Origin: Akanthomyces muscarius | Taxonomy: Eukaryota; Ascomycota; Sordariomycetes; Hypocreales; Cordycipitaceae | Direction of reading: 5' to 3' | Length of the DNA stretch: 64,000 nt | Assembly (NCBI RefSeq): GCF_028009165.1 | Contig: NC_079243.1 | Coordinates: forward strand, 4,340,001-4,404,000 | In this document: in pieces, positions 22,185 to 34,657 of the stretch | Numbering within the stretch: the first letter of the stretch is position 1 | Layout of the letters: every line of letters begins with the position of its first letter | The notes under the pieces: generated by a model | Databases searched by the model: none | What the model saw: only the letters and a program-made list of their open reading frames with translations | What the model was told of the DNA's origin: nothing | Program-made: the position numbers and the translations under genes

Positions 22185-23769
22185 ATGGCCATCGGACGAA
22201 TGCACAACGCCGCTGGCCGGGCGTCGGCGGCATCTCTACTTCTTGCTGCTGCCTTGTTTGGCGCTGCTCGGGCTCACGACCACCATGGGGGCGAGTCTGC
22301 GATCCCAGAAGGCGAGACGGTCACCAAAGAGCCTCTTGTGCGCACCTACCAGTCGGGACACCACACGTGGGGGATAACTAGCTGACACTCCGGCAGGACA
22401 ACATTACATGGCTGCACATCTTTGTCCAGATGCTTGCCTACGGCGTCATTTTCCCGATCGGCATGGTTCTCGGTGTAAGTTGATCCCTTCCCGATATCGA
22501 TCCCTGTCATGTCCTCGCCTAACCCTTCCCCAGATGGCCAAATCGCGATGGCACGTCCCGACCCAGGTTGTTGGTTCCTCTCTGGCTCTCCTCGGATTCT
22601 TCCTCGGACACGCACACGGCGGCCGCCAATACATCGGCAACAACGTCCACTCCTTCTTCGCCAACATCCTCCAGCTACTCCTCATCGCCCAGATTGTGCT
22701 CGGTCTGTACCTCAAGGGCCACTGGGAGCGCGGCATCAACGGCCGCATCCGTCTTCTGATTCGCCCATTCCACTCCGTCATTGGCAAGGCCATGCCTCTG
22801 CTCGCCTGGGTCCAGATGGTATTTGGTGGCATCACGACGCTCGGCTTCTGCCAGGGCGATCACCTGGGCCAGTGCGCTGCCCACTTCATCATGGGCGGCG
22901 CCTTCATCGCCTACGGTATTCTCCTCACCATTATTCTTCTCGCAGGACAAGTTTGGGTCCGCCGCACCGGTCGCTCGCAGGAGTTCTTCGACAGCTCCGT
23001 TATTGCCGTCTGGGGCTGCATCAACACCTTCACCGAGCACCGCTGGGGCACCGCCTGGGTCAAGAACGACTGGCAGCACACCACCATGGGAGTCGTCTGG
23101 TGGTGCGCTGGCTTGGCCGGTATCTGGCTCAGCCGCGACCGCGACGGAAACCCCAAGCGCAACTTTATTCCCGCCTTTGTCATCTTCATCACCGGCTGGG
23201 CCATGTCTGCGCATCCTCAGGAGCTCATGGTCAGCGCCATGACGCACGCCATGTTTGGCAAGACGCTGATGGCTGTTGGTGTGACTCGTGTCATTGAAAT
23301 CGCCTTTATCCTCAAGGACAAACAGTCGCTGCACGAGAGCGGCCGCACGTGGAACAGCTTCCAATACATTCCCGTCTTTCTCATGTACGCTGCCGGTTTC
23401 CTCTTTATGGGTGCCACCGAGGAGCAGATGAACCTCGTCGCCGCGTCTGGCATGGACGGCGTTTCGTACACGCTCATTCTCTACTCCCTGGCCTTTATGA
23501 CTTTCCTGTTTGCAAACATGCTTATTCATCTCTACGATCGCCTCTCGGCCGACGATGAGGGCGCCAAATATAGCAACGGCCACATTCGCCTCAATGGTAG
23601 TGCTGCCCATGAGGAAGGCCGTCTCCGCGACGCTGAAGAATTCGAGCTCGAAGGTCTCAGCGACGACGAGGATCATGATGAGAGCCAGCGCATGCTCAAC
23701 CGGGGCGAGAGAGCGAGCACCGACACACCAAGCACACTTGGCCGCAACAATCATACCTCGGCGCACTAA
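22185..23769 (+). CDS. YTP1-like multi-pass membrane protein
   Basis: Three exons: 22185-22337, 22397-22474 and 22534-23769 (two 59-bp introns with CTGAC and CTAAC branches), 488 residues. Residues 1-30 are a signal peptide, followed by a His-rich patch (HDHHGG). A DUF2427-type region follows (NITWLHIFVQMLAYGVIFPI, then HAHGGRQYIGNNVHSFFANI). It has a b561-like pattern of helices with paired His (HSFFANILQ, FHSVIGK). Then comes the Ytp1 C-terminal domain (EHRWGTAWVKNDWQHTTMGV). About ten membrane segments are expected. The C-terminal cytosolic tail is acidic and Ser-rich. The function of YTP1 is not established; the His pairs raise the possibility of haem or metal binding. Confidence 0.9.
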
Positions 23770-24376
23770 AGTCTAAAGCTGCATGGCTTATTATCGGCCA
23801 AATTGAATTAATTACACACATTATCACGGCGTCTTGGATGGGGAAATTGATTTTACGGATGCAGGCATATTGTAATTGCTAGGAGTGGAATGTGCCACGA
23901 GGTCTTTTCTTTTTAGTATAAAAGCTAGCTGCAATAGCTTGCACAGAGTAAAATTTGATGATAAGCCAGCTAGTAGCTTTTTACGATACATGAATGGTAA
24001 TAGCTCTACATTCATCAATTTCGTCTTCATCGGCTCTGTACATGGCTATGAGGTGTTGCCCAAAACCGCCAAGGATGTGTGATTTGAGGTTCTCGAACAA
24101 CAAGCCTATGAAGAACCAAAACCCAGGTCCACAATACAAACCAGCAACCGTCTTTGCTCAAGTGGAATCATTCGGTTTATGCAGGTTCTGACTAACTCCA
24201 GAATTTGGTCAATGCACATGGCTGCCATCCAAGGCCGTCCCTCTTTACCGGTGCCTTTGGCATCGGCAACTGAAAGCTACAGTTACAGCCAAGGATATGA
24301 AACGTAGCTCTTTTTATCCGGTTCTACAGTCTATGTGTTAATCCATGCGCCTATAAAAGCAAAACAGTCCGCCCAT
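23770..24376. other. convergent 3' intergenic region
   Basis: 3' UTRs of the YTP1-like gene (+) and PPE1 (-). No gene seen. Confidence 0.55.
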
Positions 24377-25630
24377 CTATACCTTTTTTCCCTGCCTCAG
24401 CAAATCAGACACCTTGGGCGGCAGCACCAGCTGGCTCCGGTCGTTGCGTTTGTAAAAGTCCACCAGGCTGACGGCCGTCTGCTCCGGCATGTCCTCGTGG
24501 ATAAAGTGGCCCGCCTCGGGAAACACCTGCAGATTGTACTTGCCCTGCATCTGGCCAATCGTGAGCTCCGTGTCCAGGCGGTCCGTCCCCGCGAGCAGCA
24601 GCAGCTTGCCGCCCGGCGCGCCCAGGAACTTTTTGCTCAGCCCGACGAACCAGTCCTCCCAAAAGGGCTGCGTGGCCGCGAGGTTGGTCCGCCACCGCCA
24701 CGGCCGCTCGAGGCCCGGCATGTCGTCCCTCTGCAGCAGCGCGGGGACCGAGGCGCGCGCCGACGTCGAGTTGCGCACCGTCCGCGTGCGAATGTGCCAG
24801 TCGATGCCCGACTCGACGCTCGTGAAGCCGCTGGGCCGCGTGGAGAGGTAGGTCTGCATGCTCTGCAGGGCGTCGATGGCGGACCCCTCGACGACGTCGA
24901 GCACGGCGTACGCGAGCAGTGACGGCCCGAGCTTCTTCGTGCTGGCTAGGTCGGTCACGACGGCGCCGCCGAGAGAGTGTCCTACGAGGACGAGGGGCGG
25001 CAGCGAGGCCCAGTTCATCTGCTTCTGGACCGCCTCAATCATGAACAAAAGATCTAAAGAGAGCGTCTGCAGCTTCAGGTCCACGTCGCCCTCGTTTGTG
25101 GTGGTGGTTGAGCCATGCCCGCGACAGTCCACGGCGAAGATGCCAGCGTTGGGCATCCTCTTGCGAATCTCGGAACCAACCAATGCAAACGACAGCCCCG
25201 ATGACCCAGCTCCATGGTGCATTACAAACAGAGGTCCTTTTTCAACTGGTGAGCTGAGATAGGCGTGAAATTTGACCGAGTGGTCCTCCGACTCCATGTA
25301 CAATTCTCTCTCAAAATATGTCGTCCATGGGATCTGCTCCAATGTCCGGCCCCTGGAAACTCTGGAAAGCTGCATCAGCAAAAAAAAAAAAAAAAAGCTC
25401 GCCAGTCATGCTTGTCGGTTTGAATTATGATCTTACCCGTTTGGTCGCGCAAAGAGTCGTTGGTTTGCGGTTGGCACAATGGTGCCTGTTGAGGATACCG
25501 AAGACGCGGACGATGCCGATGATGAATCGTCGTCTGGCGCATCAGCCGCGTATTCCTCCTCAGCCTCGTCAAATGCATCATGCGCGATCCCTAGCTTCGC
25601 CTTGGCCCAGGCCCTCTGAAGATCGCTCAT
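24377..25630 (-). CDS. ppe1: Protein phosphatase methylesterase 1 (PPE1/PME-1)
   Basis: Serine hydrolase that demethylates the C-terminal Leu of the PP2A catalytic subunit. Two exons, 25630-25437 and 25361-24377; the 75-bp intron joins a phase-2 codon and gives 392 residues. Exon 1 starts MSDLQRAWAKAKLG and is followed by a disordered acidic/Ser-rich segment. Exon 2 is an alpha/beta hydrolase. HHGAGSSGLSFAL is the oxyanion region, VDCRGHGST follows, and the nucleophile elbow GHSLGG places Ser at about residue 194. The PPE1-specific SGIDWHIRTRTVRNS comes next, and the catalytic His is in EAGHFIHED near the end. The intron contains an 18-base A run on the + strand (a T tract in the pre-mRNA). 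Confidence 0.93.
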
Positions 25631-28600
25631 TGCAGGCACGAGGAAAGGGTCCAGCCTTCAGTCCTCGTTGATGGATTAGTATTTCGTCCAACGGCGCCAT
25701 TGTCTTCAGTGGCGCGGGGTCGTGGCGCACTGTGGGGTCCACTGCAAAACGGCGTGGGAGCACAGTGTACACAGTGTCAGCACGCCGAGGTCTGCAAACT
25801 TCAAAGCATTGAAACGTGAATGTGAGGTATCATAATCATTTCGTCGTTGTTAGCTTCTCGGTGTCGTCTGCAGTCTTGATTCATGTGCTTGCCGATGCTG
25901 CTGACGATTGCTCTACTATCTACAGATAAAGCTGTCGCAAAGTAAAGGCTTGGATCAAGGTCTGCTACAAAGTCTAAGATCAATTTCGGCATCGATGCAA
26001 CGTGTTTTCTCTAGCCCAAGAATCTAGCTATAGACATTCCATTCGAGTGTGGAACTTGTTGGTTTCTGCGCCTTTGCGCAAATAGAACTGGGCTATGCTT
26101 CTAGGGCAATTCCCCCTCGCAAATGCCGCTGTCTAGCATCAAAAAAGTCAAGTCTCAGAAACTCGGCAGCCTAACGCGGGGAAACCTGCAGGGGACGTGT
26201 CAACCCGAGGCTGTCTGAATCGCGCACAACGATCTGCGCACCTCACAGCAGGCGTCAGATGACTGCCTGTTTTTGAGACATGCTTCTTGACAGCATTCTT
26301 ATGAGACAGCAAAATCAGGCACTCGATCGAGGGGCACGGGCGCGTCTGGTGCCAATAAACTCGTAGTGGTGCACAGGTCATGCGGCTACATCAGGAGCGT
26401 AAGCCAGACGTGAAGCCAAACCACCAATGGTATGTGGAATCGCGCGTTGGAGTACTGAGTATGCACGGGAAAAGCCTCATTTTACAATCGCGCTCGGCAA
26501 GGGAAAACTATGCAGACTCCACATTGCGTCTGAAGGGCTGACTACCTTGTCTCAGATACCTTGGAAGTGTGCATGATCTATGACCTGACGATAGCGAAGA
26601 GGTCTCCGGATGCTGCTCGACCGAAATGTCCCATTTTGTTTTTCTTTCCTGTTCCAAAAATAGGCATTAAGAGCCCGATAATCATCTCTATTTCGGCCAA
26701 AAAAGGCTGACTCGCGCCAGGTGCAGCGGCGTGCGAGCCGCAAATGTAACAACGACGTGAGCATTCGGGGTTCATCATTAGGTGTCTGACGCCCCTACCT
26801 CGCCGTAGGAATGCGGCAATGAAAAAAGGGCCACAACATCGCTGGATCTAGACCAAGACGGGAATAAGACGAAAAAAGAAACCCCGAGTCCAACAATGGA
26901 AAATAGCAGCATCAGGGGCCACGATCTGATTCGGTCAGAAACGAATAATGACTAGCAGCTTTTGGTGCGAAACGATACAACCGCCCCGGCTACATGGAGT
27001 TACGCCAGTGAGCGGGGAACAGCGCACGTCCTTGATCAGCTTGACAAGGTTTACGGACGATGATCTGTTACCTGAATCTACCCTTGCAACTTGCCATCCT
27101 CCGAAATCTCCTTTCTGCGCCTGCGCGATTGGCCATCTCGTATGGCAGGATCAGAGCTTGGCAAATGACTACACCACAACCTTCAACGGAGATTCGCATT
27201 GACAACCATGCAGGCTTCTTAGGAATGCTGCGACCGCCAACCATGAATAGTGACACCGACGGCCTACTTGGTATTCGAAAAACGGTGCAAACTGGTGCCG
27301 CGCGGCGAAATAGACGCCTGTCGAATTCTTCGCCTTGTTGTGTAAATAATCTCGAGCAAAGCAAAGAAGTTGTGAGAGTTCACCTCTGGGATCTCGGAAA
27401 AGGATTGTCGGGCTTCTCAAAAGTTCCAGCAATGAAGCAGTCCGTTGTTTTATTAATGGCGGGGCTCGAGGACTGAAAGAAGCAAAATGAATTTACGCGA
27501 CTCTCGCCAATAAGACCGTAGATGGCTTGGGTTCAGTCTGTTTTGCGGAAAAAGTAAAATTACTGGAAATTCGGTCAATGGTTCGATTGCTCGGTCTAGT
27601 TTACGATTGGCTGACGACCATGTTGCCAACTTGGCTACCGGCATGCCCACAGACCGCCCCGGCGATGAAACTGATAGAAGTTCAGTTAACTCAATTTCGT
27701 GTGTTTGATTCCGTGGCAACACACCCGATTGAGTCGTCCACCCTCCAGCGCGTGGCTTGCATCAATTGCTTACAATATGGGAAATTTGGCTCCGGTCGAT
27801 GCCCGGATATCGTGCTCCCGAAGCCTGCCGTGGGGCTGTGTACAGGCGCATGCTGCTAGCTATACACTGCACTGCTGTCGCGAGAACAGTGTGGCTCAGA
27901 AGTTTTGGGCGTTCTTCCGTTTTTGCGAGCCCTTGATAGTTATGTCCCGTCAAAGATCTCGAAATCCGGTGATTGCAAGCATCTTGTCTCCGCACCGGAC
28001 AACATGTTCCGCCCATGCGGACACAGGCCCCTGTCTATTTATCGCCTTTCAATGACTCTGTTCGTTGTGTTCGGCCAACTCTCTGTTCGCTCAGCCGCTC
28101 GACAACGTCTCCTCGCGGCCTCGATGTCTCGGGCCAGGCGAGACGTTTCCACAAACGCTGTGTCTTTGATCCCGTCTTTTGCTGGCACAGACGGTAGCAT
28201 GGACGGCTACCTGCATCAAACGTCGTCATGGTTAGCAGGGCAATCTCCTCTTGTCTATACGGAAGGATTCGGCGAAATTCTTGCTCGACGTCGACATCTC
28301 CGGACATCGCAGTCGAGCAACCACCACAGTTACCACGTAGCTCATTAAGCCTTCTTTGTGCTGCAGACTTGGTGGGCCGCGGATGCTCCCCTGCACCCTA
28401 GCATAAGACCGCTTGCTAGATGGGCCAATGCTGCGATCCAGATAACGAGCCGCTGGCGGGGAACAACTGCAAAACACCCAGTGGAGTGAATGCGCGCGCA
28501 TTGTATGCGAATACCGATTTGTGCAATCCTCGAAGATGTGAGCGAGGGCATTCGAAGTCGCCGAGACATCGTAGGCGAGGCTGCCGTGAACTGGCTAAGA

Positions 28601-31600
28601 ATGTTCATCTCGGCTGGCCAGCCCTTGTGCCCTTCACAACGCCAGTCGAGGCCGAGCAATAGGTCTCCCCCCACTCCCTCCCCTCATTCTTCTGAGACAC
28701 GGAATTCCGCATGTTGAGGCTACCAAGCGAAGGAGTCTCGAGGCACTCACATTACTTTCTACATAGCAATGACTTGCTGAACTAGCGTTTATAGTCTCGG
28801 GAACAGCTCCAACCAAGGCTAAAGAAAGAAGGATGCCAACCGCAGCGCTATGGAGCTCGACGTGCAGCTGTGTTGGCAGGAGCTAGGCCGACCAAGCTGG
28901 CCATGCATACTGCTGAGCTGTAGGTGATTTGTTAAGTGTGTCAGGAATACGACTATGTGTCGGAGAAAAAGCAATGCGTAATGTACAGCTGGGTCATCTA
29001 TGACCATGAAATCGACGCGCCGTGGCTTCCGCCAAGAGGGCAACTACCCTTGTTCGCGGAAAGGCTCCGGGGTTGAGTGAGACATGGCCATGATTGTGGG
29101 CTGACTTGATGGAATAAACACACGAGATTTTGAAGTCGACTCCTTCTCACGATTCTTTCGGGCGGGCAAGAGAATAACAGCTTACAGCACACTCCACCCG
29201 CCCACCAACTGGGCAACTGCGGGAGGGAGCATCCGCGTAAAACCCGCGGTATTAGCGCGTCCTGTTTCGTCCCACGCGAGCTGGTCCACAGAGAACAGGC
29301 CTAAGAGCGAGCGAGAGCAGGACAGGCAGGGACTCGTCTGTGCGAGGACGAGGGCTCACTCATCCGGGCTTTTCAGGAAAGCATGGTCGAGTCGTCCCAG
29401 TCCTACCACGGTGGATCGACCGCATTAGCTCCCGATAGGCTCACAAAGGATGTAAACTGCCCGACAGAACCTTACTAACACCATCTTCTGCGTGCACGCA
29501 CTTTTGTATAGTGGAACCGAGAACTCTACACTAGCAGCCAAAGTGGTCTAGATGCTCCAAGTCGATCCCTGGAGCTAATAATGTCGCGTTCTTGTCCCTG
29601 CCCCGCCCTCCATCCCATTATTAGATTGGTGGGTGGGCGCCCAACGCGGTCGAGGGAGCGAGCAACAAAAGCCAGCAGGGAGTTATCAATTCGAGTGAGC
29701 CAAGGGAGCATGTCTTGTTCTTGCCATGTCTTCTTTTCTGAGCTGGCCGTCTCTCGCTTTGGTACTTATTTAGGTATAGGCTTATCCTCAAGGACTCGGG
29801 GACAAAAACAAGTGCAAGTCCTGGCCCAACCTGGGCCCTGCATCTCATCTCGTCTTGCTCGTCAGCTTTGTGAGTAGCATGGGACTCGAATGCAGCTAAC
29901 GTGTTAGGGCACCGGATATCCTTCCTAGAATCACATAGTTGGCGCCGTTTCGTTGCAGGGGTATGTTTGGAAGTTCGAACTTTTCGTCATCCAGTCCTGC
30001 AAGGCGACGACAAATCAATCCTTTCCTCCGTCCCCCGATGGATGTCGGTCCAAGCTAGCTGAAGGAGATGCCCACCCCCAGTGGCGGCGGAGCGGCCAGG
30101 AGGACAAGTCTTGCAGGCTAAATCGGCCCAGAGAGATCCTCCGTCCCAAGAACCGAACTCCTGGAACATTAGCTGGTCGGGCGCACACCATCCTGTTCGA
30201 CCCCTGCAAGGCTCAGCCAAAAGTACACATTCGTTGTAGACAAAAGTACGAAGAAAGGGGGGGTAAATCTCACAGTTGGCACGATATGCGATGCTTTTCG
30301 CTGGCCTCATGATCAAAGTAGCCTGCTTAACTGCCTGCAAGTATTCAATTGTCTGGAACCCCTGTCTCATGCCTTGTGCGCCAGCTGGCGGCGCCAAGTT
30401 AACCGTCTTCGACAATGGGGCCGGGAAATCGGGGCCCAGTCTCTGCATGGTGAAAGCCCCGATCATCTGTGTATGCAACGTAACCGTCAAGAGTCGTTCA
30501 CATGTGCCGCTCTTTGTTCTGAAGAGAGCTGTCCTTTTTGCCTGTTCTGCCTCTTTTCTAGTCAGTTTCTTCTTGTTCTCCTTTATTCTGCTCGTCGAGC
30601 TACGGACCAAGGTAATTCCCCGCCTCCTGTCACCGGTTGAAGACGCCACATCTGATCCTCAGCTCAGCTGCGTTGGCCAGGGTATCGCCACCATGATTCG
30701 GCTGACTGAATCGTGTAAAAAATAAAACACACTTGCCCAAAATATCTCCCTCCCCCCAAATACCCCATCTCGTCTTCAGGCTCCGTTATCATCCAGCTCC
30801 ATTCCAAGCTCCACAGAGAGGAGAGAGTAAAGACATTAATTAAGCGGCCATAAATATGAAGGGGAGGGGGCAGAGCTAACAACCCATCTTGTGGCGCGCG
30901 CCAGCGAATTGTACGAGACCACCACGCCTTTTTTTAATATCGACACCGGGGGCGGGCGTAGCGCCAAACGTCGCACACCTTGTCGCAAAGAATCCATTGA
31001 GACCACATCAGCTGGAAAGGGCTTGCCCTTTGTCAGGTTGGCCTGGTGTGGTGGGCAGCCCCAGCAAGACATGGAGGAATAGATGATCAGACACGGCCGT
31101 CTGGTGCAATTCCCCCTACTCCAGTAGAACAAACTAGCAGTAGGTGTGGCACTAGGCATTGCCAGGCTGCGAGTGAAGCCAAGGATGTAAACGAGCAGGG
31201 GCTCAACGAACAGCTGCTGACATTCATATTGGTCAAAGAGGCATTCGCATCCAACTTGCCACCCTCACGAGCGTCATTCATGCCTTTTCTAGTCTACTCA
31301 TCTTGATTGGCTCCTCTATTATTGACAAGGAAATATCGGTCAGATCAATACGACCCCTGCGCTGGCTCCTTGGCTGCTTGCTCTGATTATTTCCGCCCAA
31401 GACAGCGCGAAACTTTAAACTCGGCTGGAGCTGGATTGCGCGTGTGGGCTACTTGGGCCTAATCTCGATAATTTCACATTCCTTTCCCTCTGAGTACCTC
31501 GAACGGACAAGGCTGCCGAGTGCGACCATGTGCTGTACCATTTGCGCCACATTCGCGAACGAATAACGCTTCTCGAACGTCTGGTATTGTTGACAACCAG

Positions 31601-31898
31601 GCCAGGCAGCTGCCTAATTATTCTTCTTCCCTCCCCTCCTCCCGTACTCTTCTCTCCCATCCTGGGGCAGTGCCTGTGGCGAAAGCCAAACTCGCATTTT
31701 CAGACCGTGGACATCTTTTTGTCTATCTTTGTTTTTCATCACTCTTGTACCGGCTTCGTGGAACAAGATTCTGCCTCCACAATTCCCCTCTGCAGCCTTC
31801 TTCTTTTTCTTCTTGATACACTGGGCAAGAGATAGACTGGTACCGCGCTGCATCTCCGGACTACTCAAGTGTGATAGGCGCCGGCCCGCGGAATCTTC
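25631..31898. other. 6.3-kb gene-free region
   Basis: Only short or non-ATG frames with poor composition. No transposase, reverse transcriptase, tRNA or repeat structure recognised. It lies between ppe1 and a Zn2Cys6 regulator transcribed rightwards and may be that gene's extended promoter and leader, or carry non-coding RNA. Confidence 0.45.
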
Positions 31899-32186
31899 AT
31901 GGCGGCTATTTGCTCCTTGCCTCTCCATTCTACAGCACAGTCGTGGGAGAAGGCGGACAATCGAGCACCCGTGCCCGGCAACAGCCGTCTTCTGGCACCA
32001 TATAGCTGCAGCATTAGCAGCAAGACATACAGCGGTCGCGACAGCCTCCAGCACAAGCCTCAACATCAGCTGCCGCCTAACGGGAGTCGCGGGTTGGACG
32101 CAGCCTCCGTCGCGGGGCATTCTGTACAGAAAAAATTCCGACAGATCAAACCCTCTTTCGATCTAAACAAATCTCCATCATTCGGC

Positions 32187-33384
32187 ATGACTGCAAAGCA
32201 CGGACAGCCAGCCCCCATTCTCAAACGATCCTATTCCACACCTGCAGTGCACACCATGGCGGACAGCGCGACAACTGCAGGAGAGAAGAAGCGCAACAAG
32301 CTGGGATACCACAGAACATCAATAGCGTGTAGTAAGTCTGGTTTTTTTCTTCGACTCGGCTCGTTAGGCAACGACGTCGTAGCTCCTGGCCGCTAGAGCC
32401 TTGATCAGGACATGATCACTAACCAAGGCGACGACGCTGTAGGTCACTGTCGACGCCGGAAGATTCGGTGCATAGTATCTCCGGAAATGCAAAACCGATG
32501 TATCAATTGCATTAGACTCAAGAAAGACTGCAGCTTCTTTCCTGTTGACCAGCAATCCGGTGGAGATCCCCAAGGCAAGTCTACCGGCCAAGGAACCGGT
32601 AGCTCGACAGCACACTCGCAGTCCTCCTCGCCTGCCCTTGGGCCTGGACATCCCGTTGCAATGCCTTCAGGGCCTCTGTATGGGACGGGGCCGATGCTAG
32701 ACGCCATCGGGCATGCTGCTCCCACCGCCGGGTATGCGAGCGTTGCAGGCGAAGGTTTGTCAACTCGGCACTGAGGCCTCTCCAGAATATGAGCATACTA
32801 ATCATGTCCAACCAGGGCTAGGTATACCGATCCCCTCTGACCAGAACTTTACCATCTCCTCCGAATCAAGCCTCGCTTGGGGGTCCGCTGAGCCACGTCC
32901 AGTCGCCATGCCTGGATCTATGGATATAGGCTATGGCTGGCGTCCATATGGCAGCGTATCCGGCCCTACCGAACAAATATCGCCTTTTGGCCCCGGGCCA
33001 ACGACAGCGCCAACATGGATGGCGGCAACGCCTGGATCGGCGCAGCTGAGCGACTGGAGCTGGGACAGCGGAATGCCGCCGACGATACCAGCGAGATCTG
33101 TGTCCTTTAGCGGCGAGCTCTTGGGCCACCCACCGCCACAACTAGTCCCTGTTCCGAGCAATGCGCCGCCGTACAGCCGGGGAGGACTGAATGTAGGAAA
33201 CCCGTTTTCGTCGCCGATAAGCCAGGCCCCGGGACTACACCATCTGCCTAGCCAAGCTGGCGACCCCAGCAGCAACTGGCAGGCACAACAGCAGCAGGTG
33301 CTCCATCAACCACAACCCCAGCAGCAGCAGACCGCGAGTTTCGAGTCCTGGGGCATGCCAAACGTCAGTGGTCCGCCCATGTGA
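32187..33384 (+). CDS. Zn2Cys6 transcription factor without a fungal_trans domain
   Basis: Three exons: 32187-32331, 32443-32754 and 32816-33384 (introns 111 and 61 bp with CACTAACC and TACTAATC branches), 341 residues. Exon 1 starts with a short segment (PILKRSYSTPAV) and ends KLGYHRTSIAC. Splicing completes a CX2CX6CX9CX2CX6C cluster (ACSHCRRRKIRC, then NRCINCIRLKKDC). The rest is disordered, rich in Gly, Pro, Ser and Gln with a QQQ run, likely an activation region. An upstream in-frame ATG at 31899 would add 96 low-complexity residues; I prefer 32187. The terminal ATG-TGA overlaps a perfect GTGAGT donor at 33381, so the last exon may be missing (see findings). No named orthologue recognised. 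Confidence 0.85.
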
Positions 33385-33574
33385 GTGTCTTGCGTACCCT
33401 GCAAGTGGATAGACGGGAAGAGTACACGAAACACAAACAGACCACGTCCAAAAGCCCTTGATGCTATATGCTATATACAGAAAACGCCGAAGGAAGAAAC
33501 ACGCTTCCCCCGTTCAGGGGAATTTTTTAACGACTGCTACGTCATGTCAACATTTTGGAAGCCAAAGAGCGTGA

Positions 33575-34657
33575 GAGCACTGGCCTCCGCGAGAGGAAAT
33601 AACCTTGTGTTATGACTTCTTCAGGCTTTTAAAAAAATGTTGCGATGTTTTGCATGCTTTTTTTTTCTTCAATATTCGGGCCTCTAGATTTTCTATTTTA
33701 CTAGAAAGGGTAAAACCACGGGGCAGGCGCATTGATCTTTTTCGCCTTTACATCGGCGCGACGTTGGGATAATATGGGACGAAGATACCTGGGAGACGAC
33801 AAAATATATCCACAGTGACGAGTGTTGAATGCCCGCTTGTTTTGTTTATTGGTCTTCTTGGATGAGACGGCATAGGGAAACGGCGCGTTGTTGTCCACGC
33901 TCGTTGGGGGACTTGGACGACTGCATACAATGATGCAATTTTTTTTTTTCTACTTTTACCTGGCGCGCCACTCTTTTGCTGAAGCGACACGCGACGAATC
34001 ATTTGAGTGATGATGAATACGATTATCTTTATTATTGTTTTAATTGTATTGTAGAGTTTGCTCGGGAAACGGCCTGGGATATCCGTGTGCTGCGTTTTTA
34101 CACTGACCGGCTTGGCAAACCCGACATACAAGACAGGGCGTTTCCAATCAAACGATGGAAAACTTGATCATCCTCATATCTCAAACAGCCAGTTCGGACA
34201 AAAGATTCAAATCTGGTGTCTTTCACAACTTCTTTCACTCCAGAAATAGCTACTCAAAGCGCTACCCTATACCAGAGGCATAATGGCGCAGGTTCATATC
34301 TGATTACGCTAATGAGTTAAGGACAAAAGACAATTTCTTAATCTCAAAACGAGCATTGATGGTAAATTCGACTGCGGCCCATATTCCTGCTTGCTATGAT
34401 GTATCTGGCAGAGTGGGCGAATTCACGCCAGACACAAGACTGCTAGTGGAGTCCTGGCTATTATGACAGCTCAGAATGGTGTTTTGAAAAAAAATTAGTG
34501 GTGTGCTTCATCATAATTGGTATTTTGTCCTGTGCCTATGCTAAATAATCGTCATATATGGTTCTATGGTACAGTGAGGGCCGGGCCTTTCATTTTGCCC
34601 GGTAATAATATATGGGAGGGGTATCATGAGAAAAAGGAATGCAAGGAAAGCAGCAGC
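33575..34657. other. intergenic, no gene seen
   Basis: 3' regions of the Zn2Cys6 gene (+) and the hypothetical gene (-). A/T-rich with homopolymer runs. Confidence 0.5.

Noticed and set aside
22675..23766. 363-residue minus-strand frame over the YTP1-like gene
   Set aside because: Antisense shadow with no motif; the plus-strand frame has signal peptide, splice sites and family motifs.
30160..30230. tRNA-like GTTCGACCCC segment
   Set aside because: No matching acceptor, D or anticodon arms can be folded around it.
29987..30649. 220-residue minus-strand frame in the gene-free region
   Set aside because: Basic, low-structure composition without recognisable motifs; does not resemble a protein and has no neighbouring exons.
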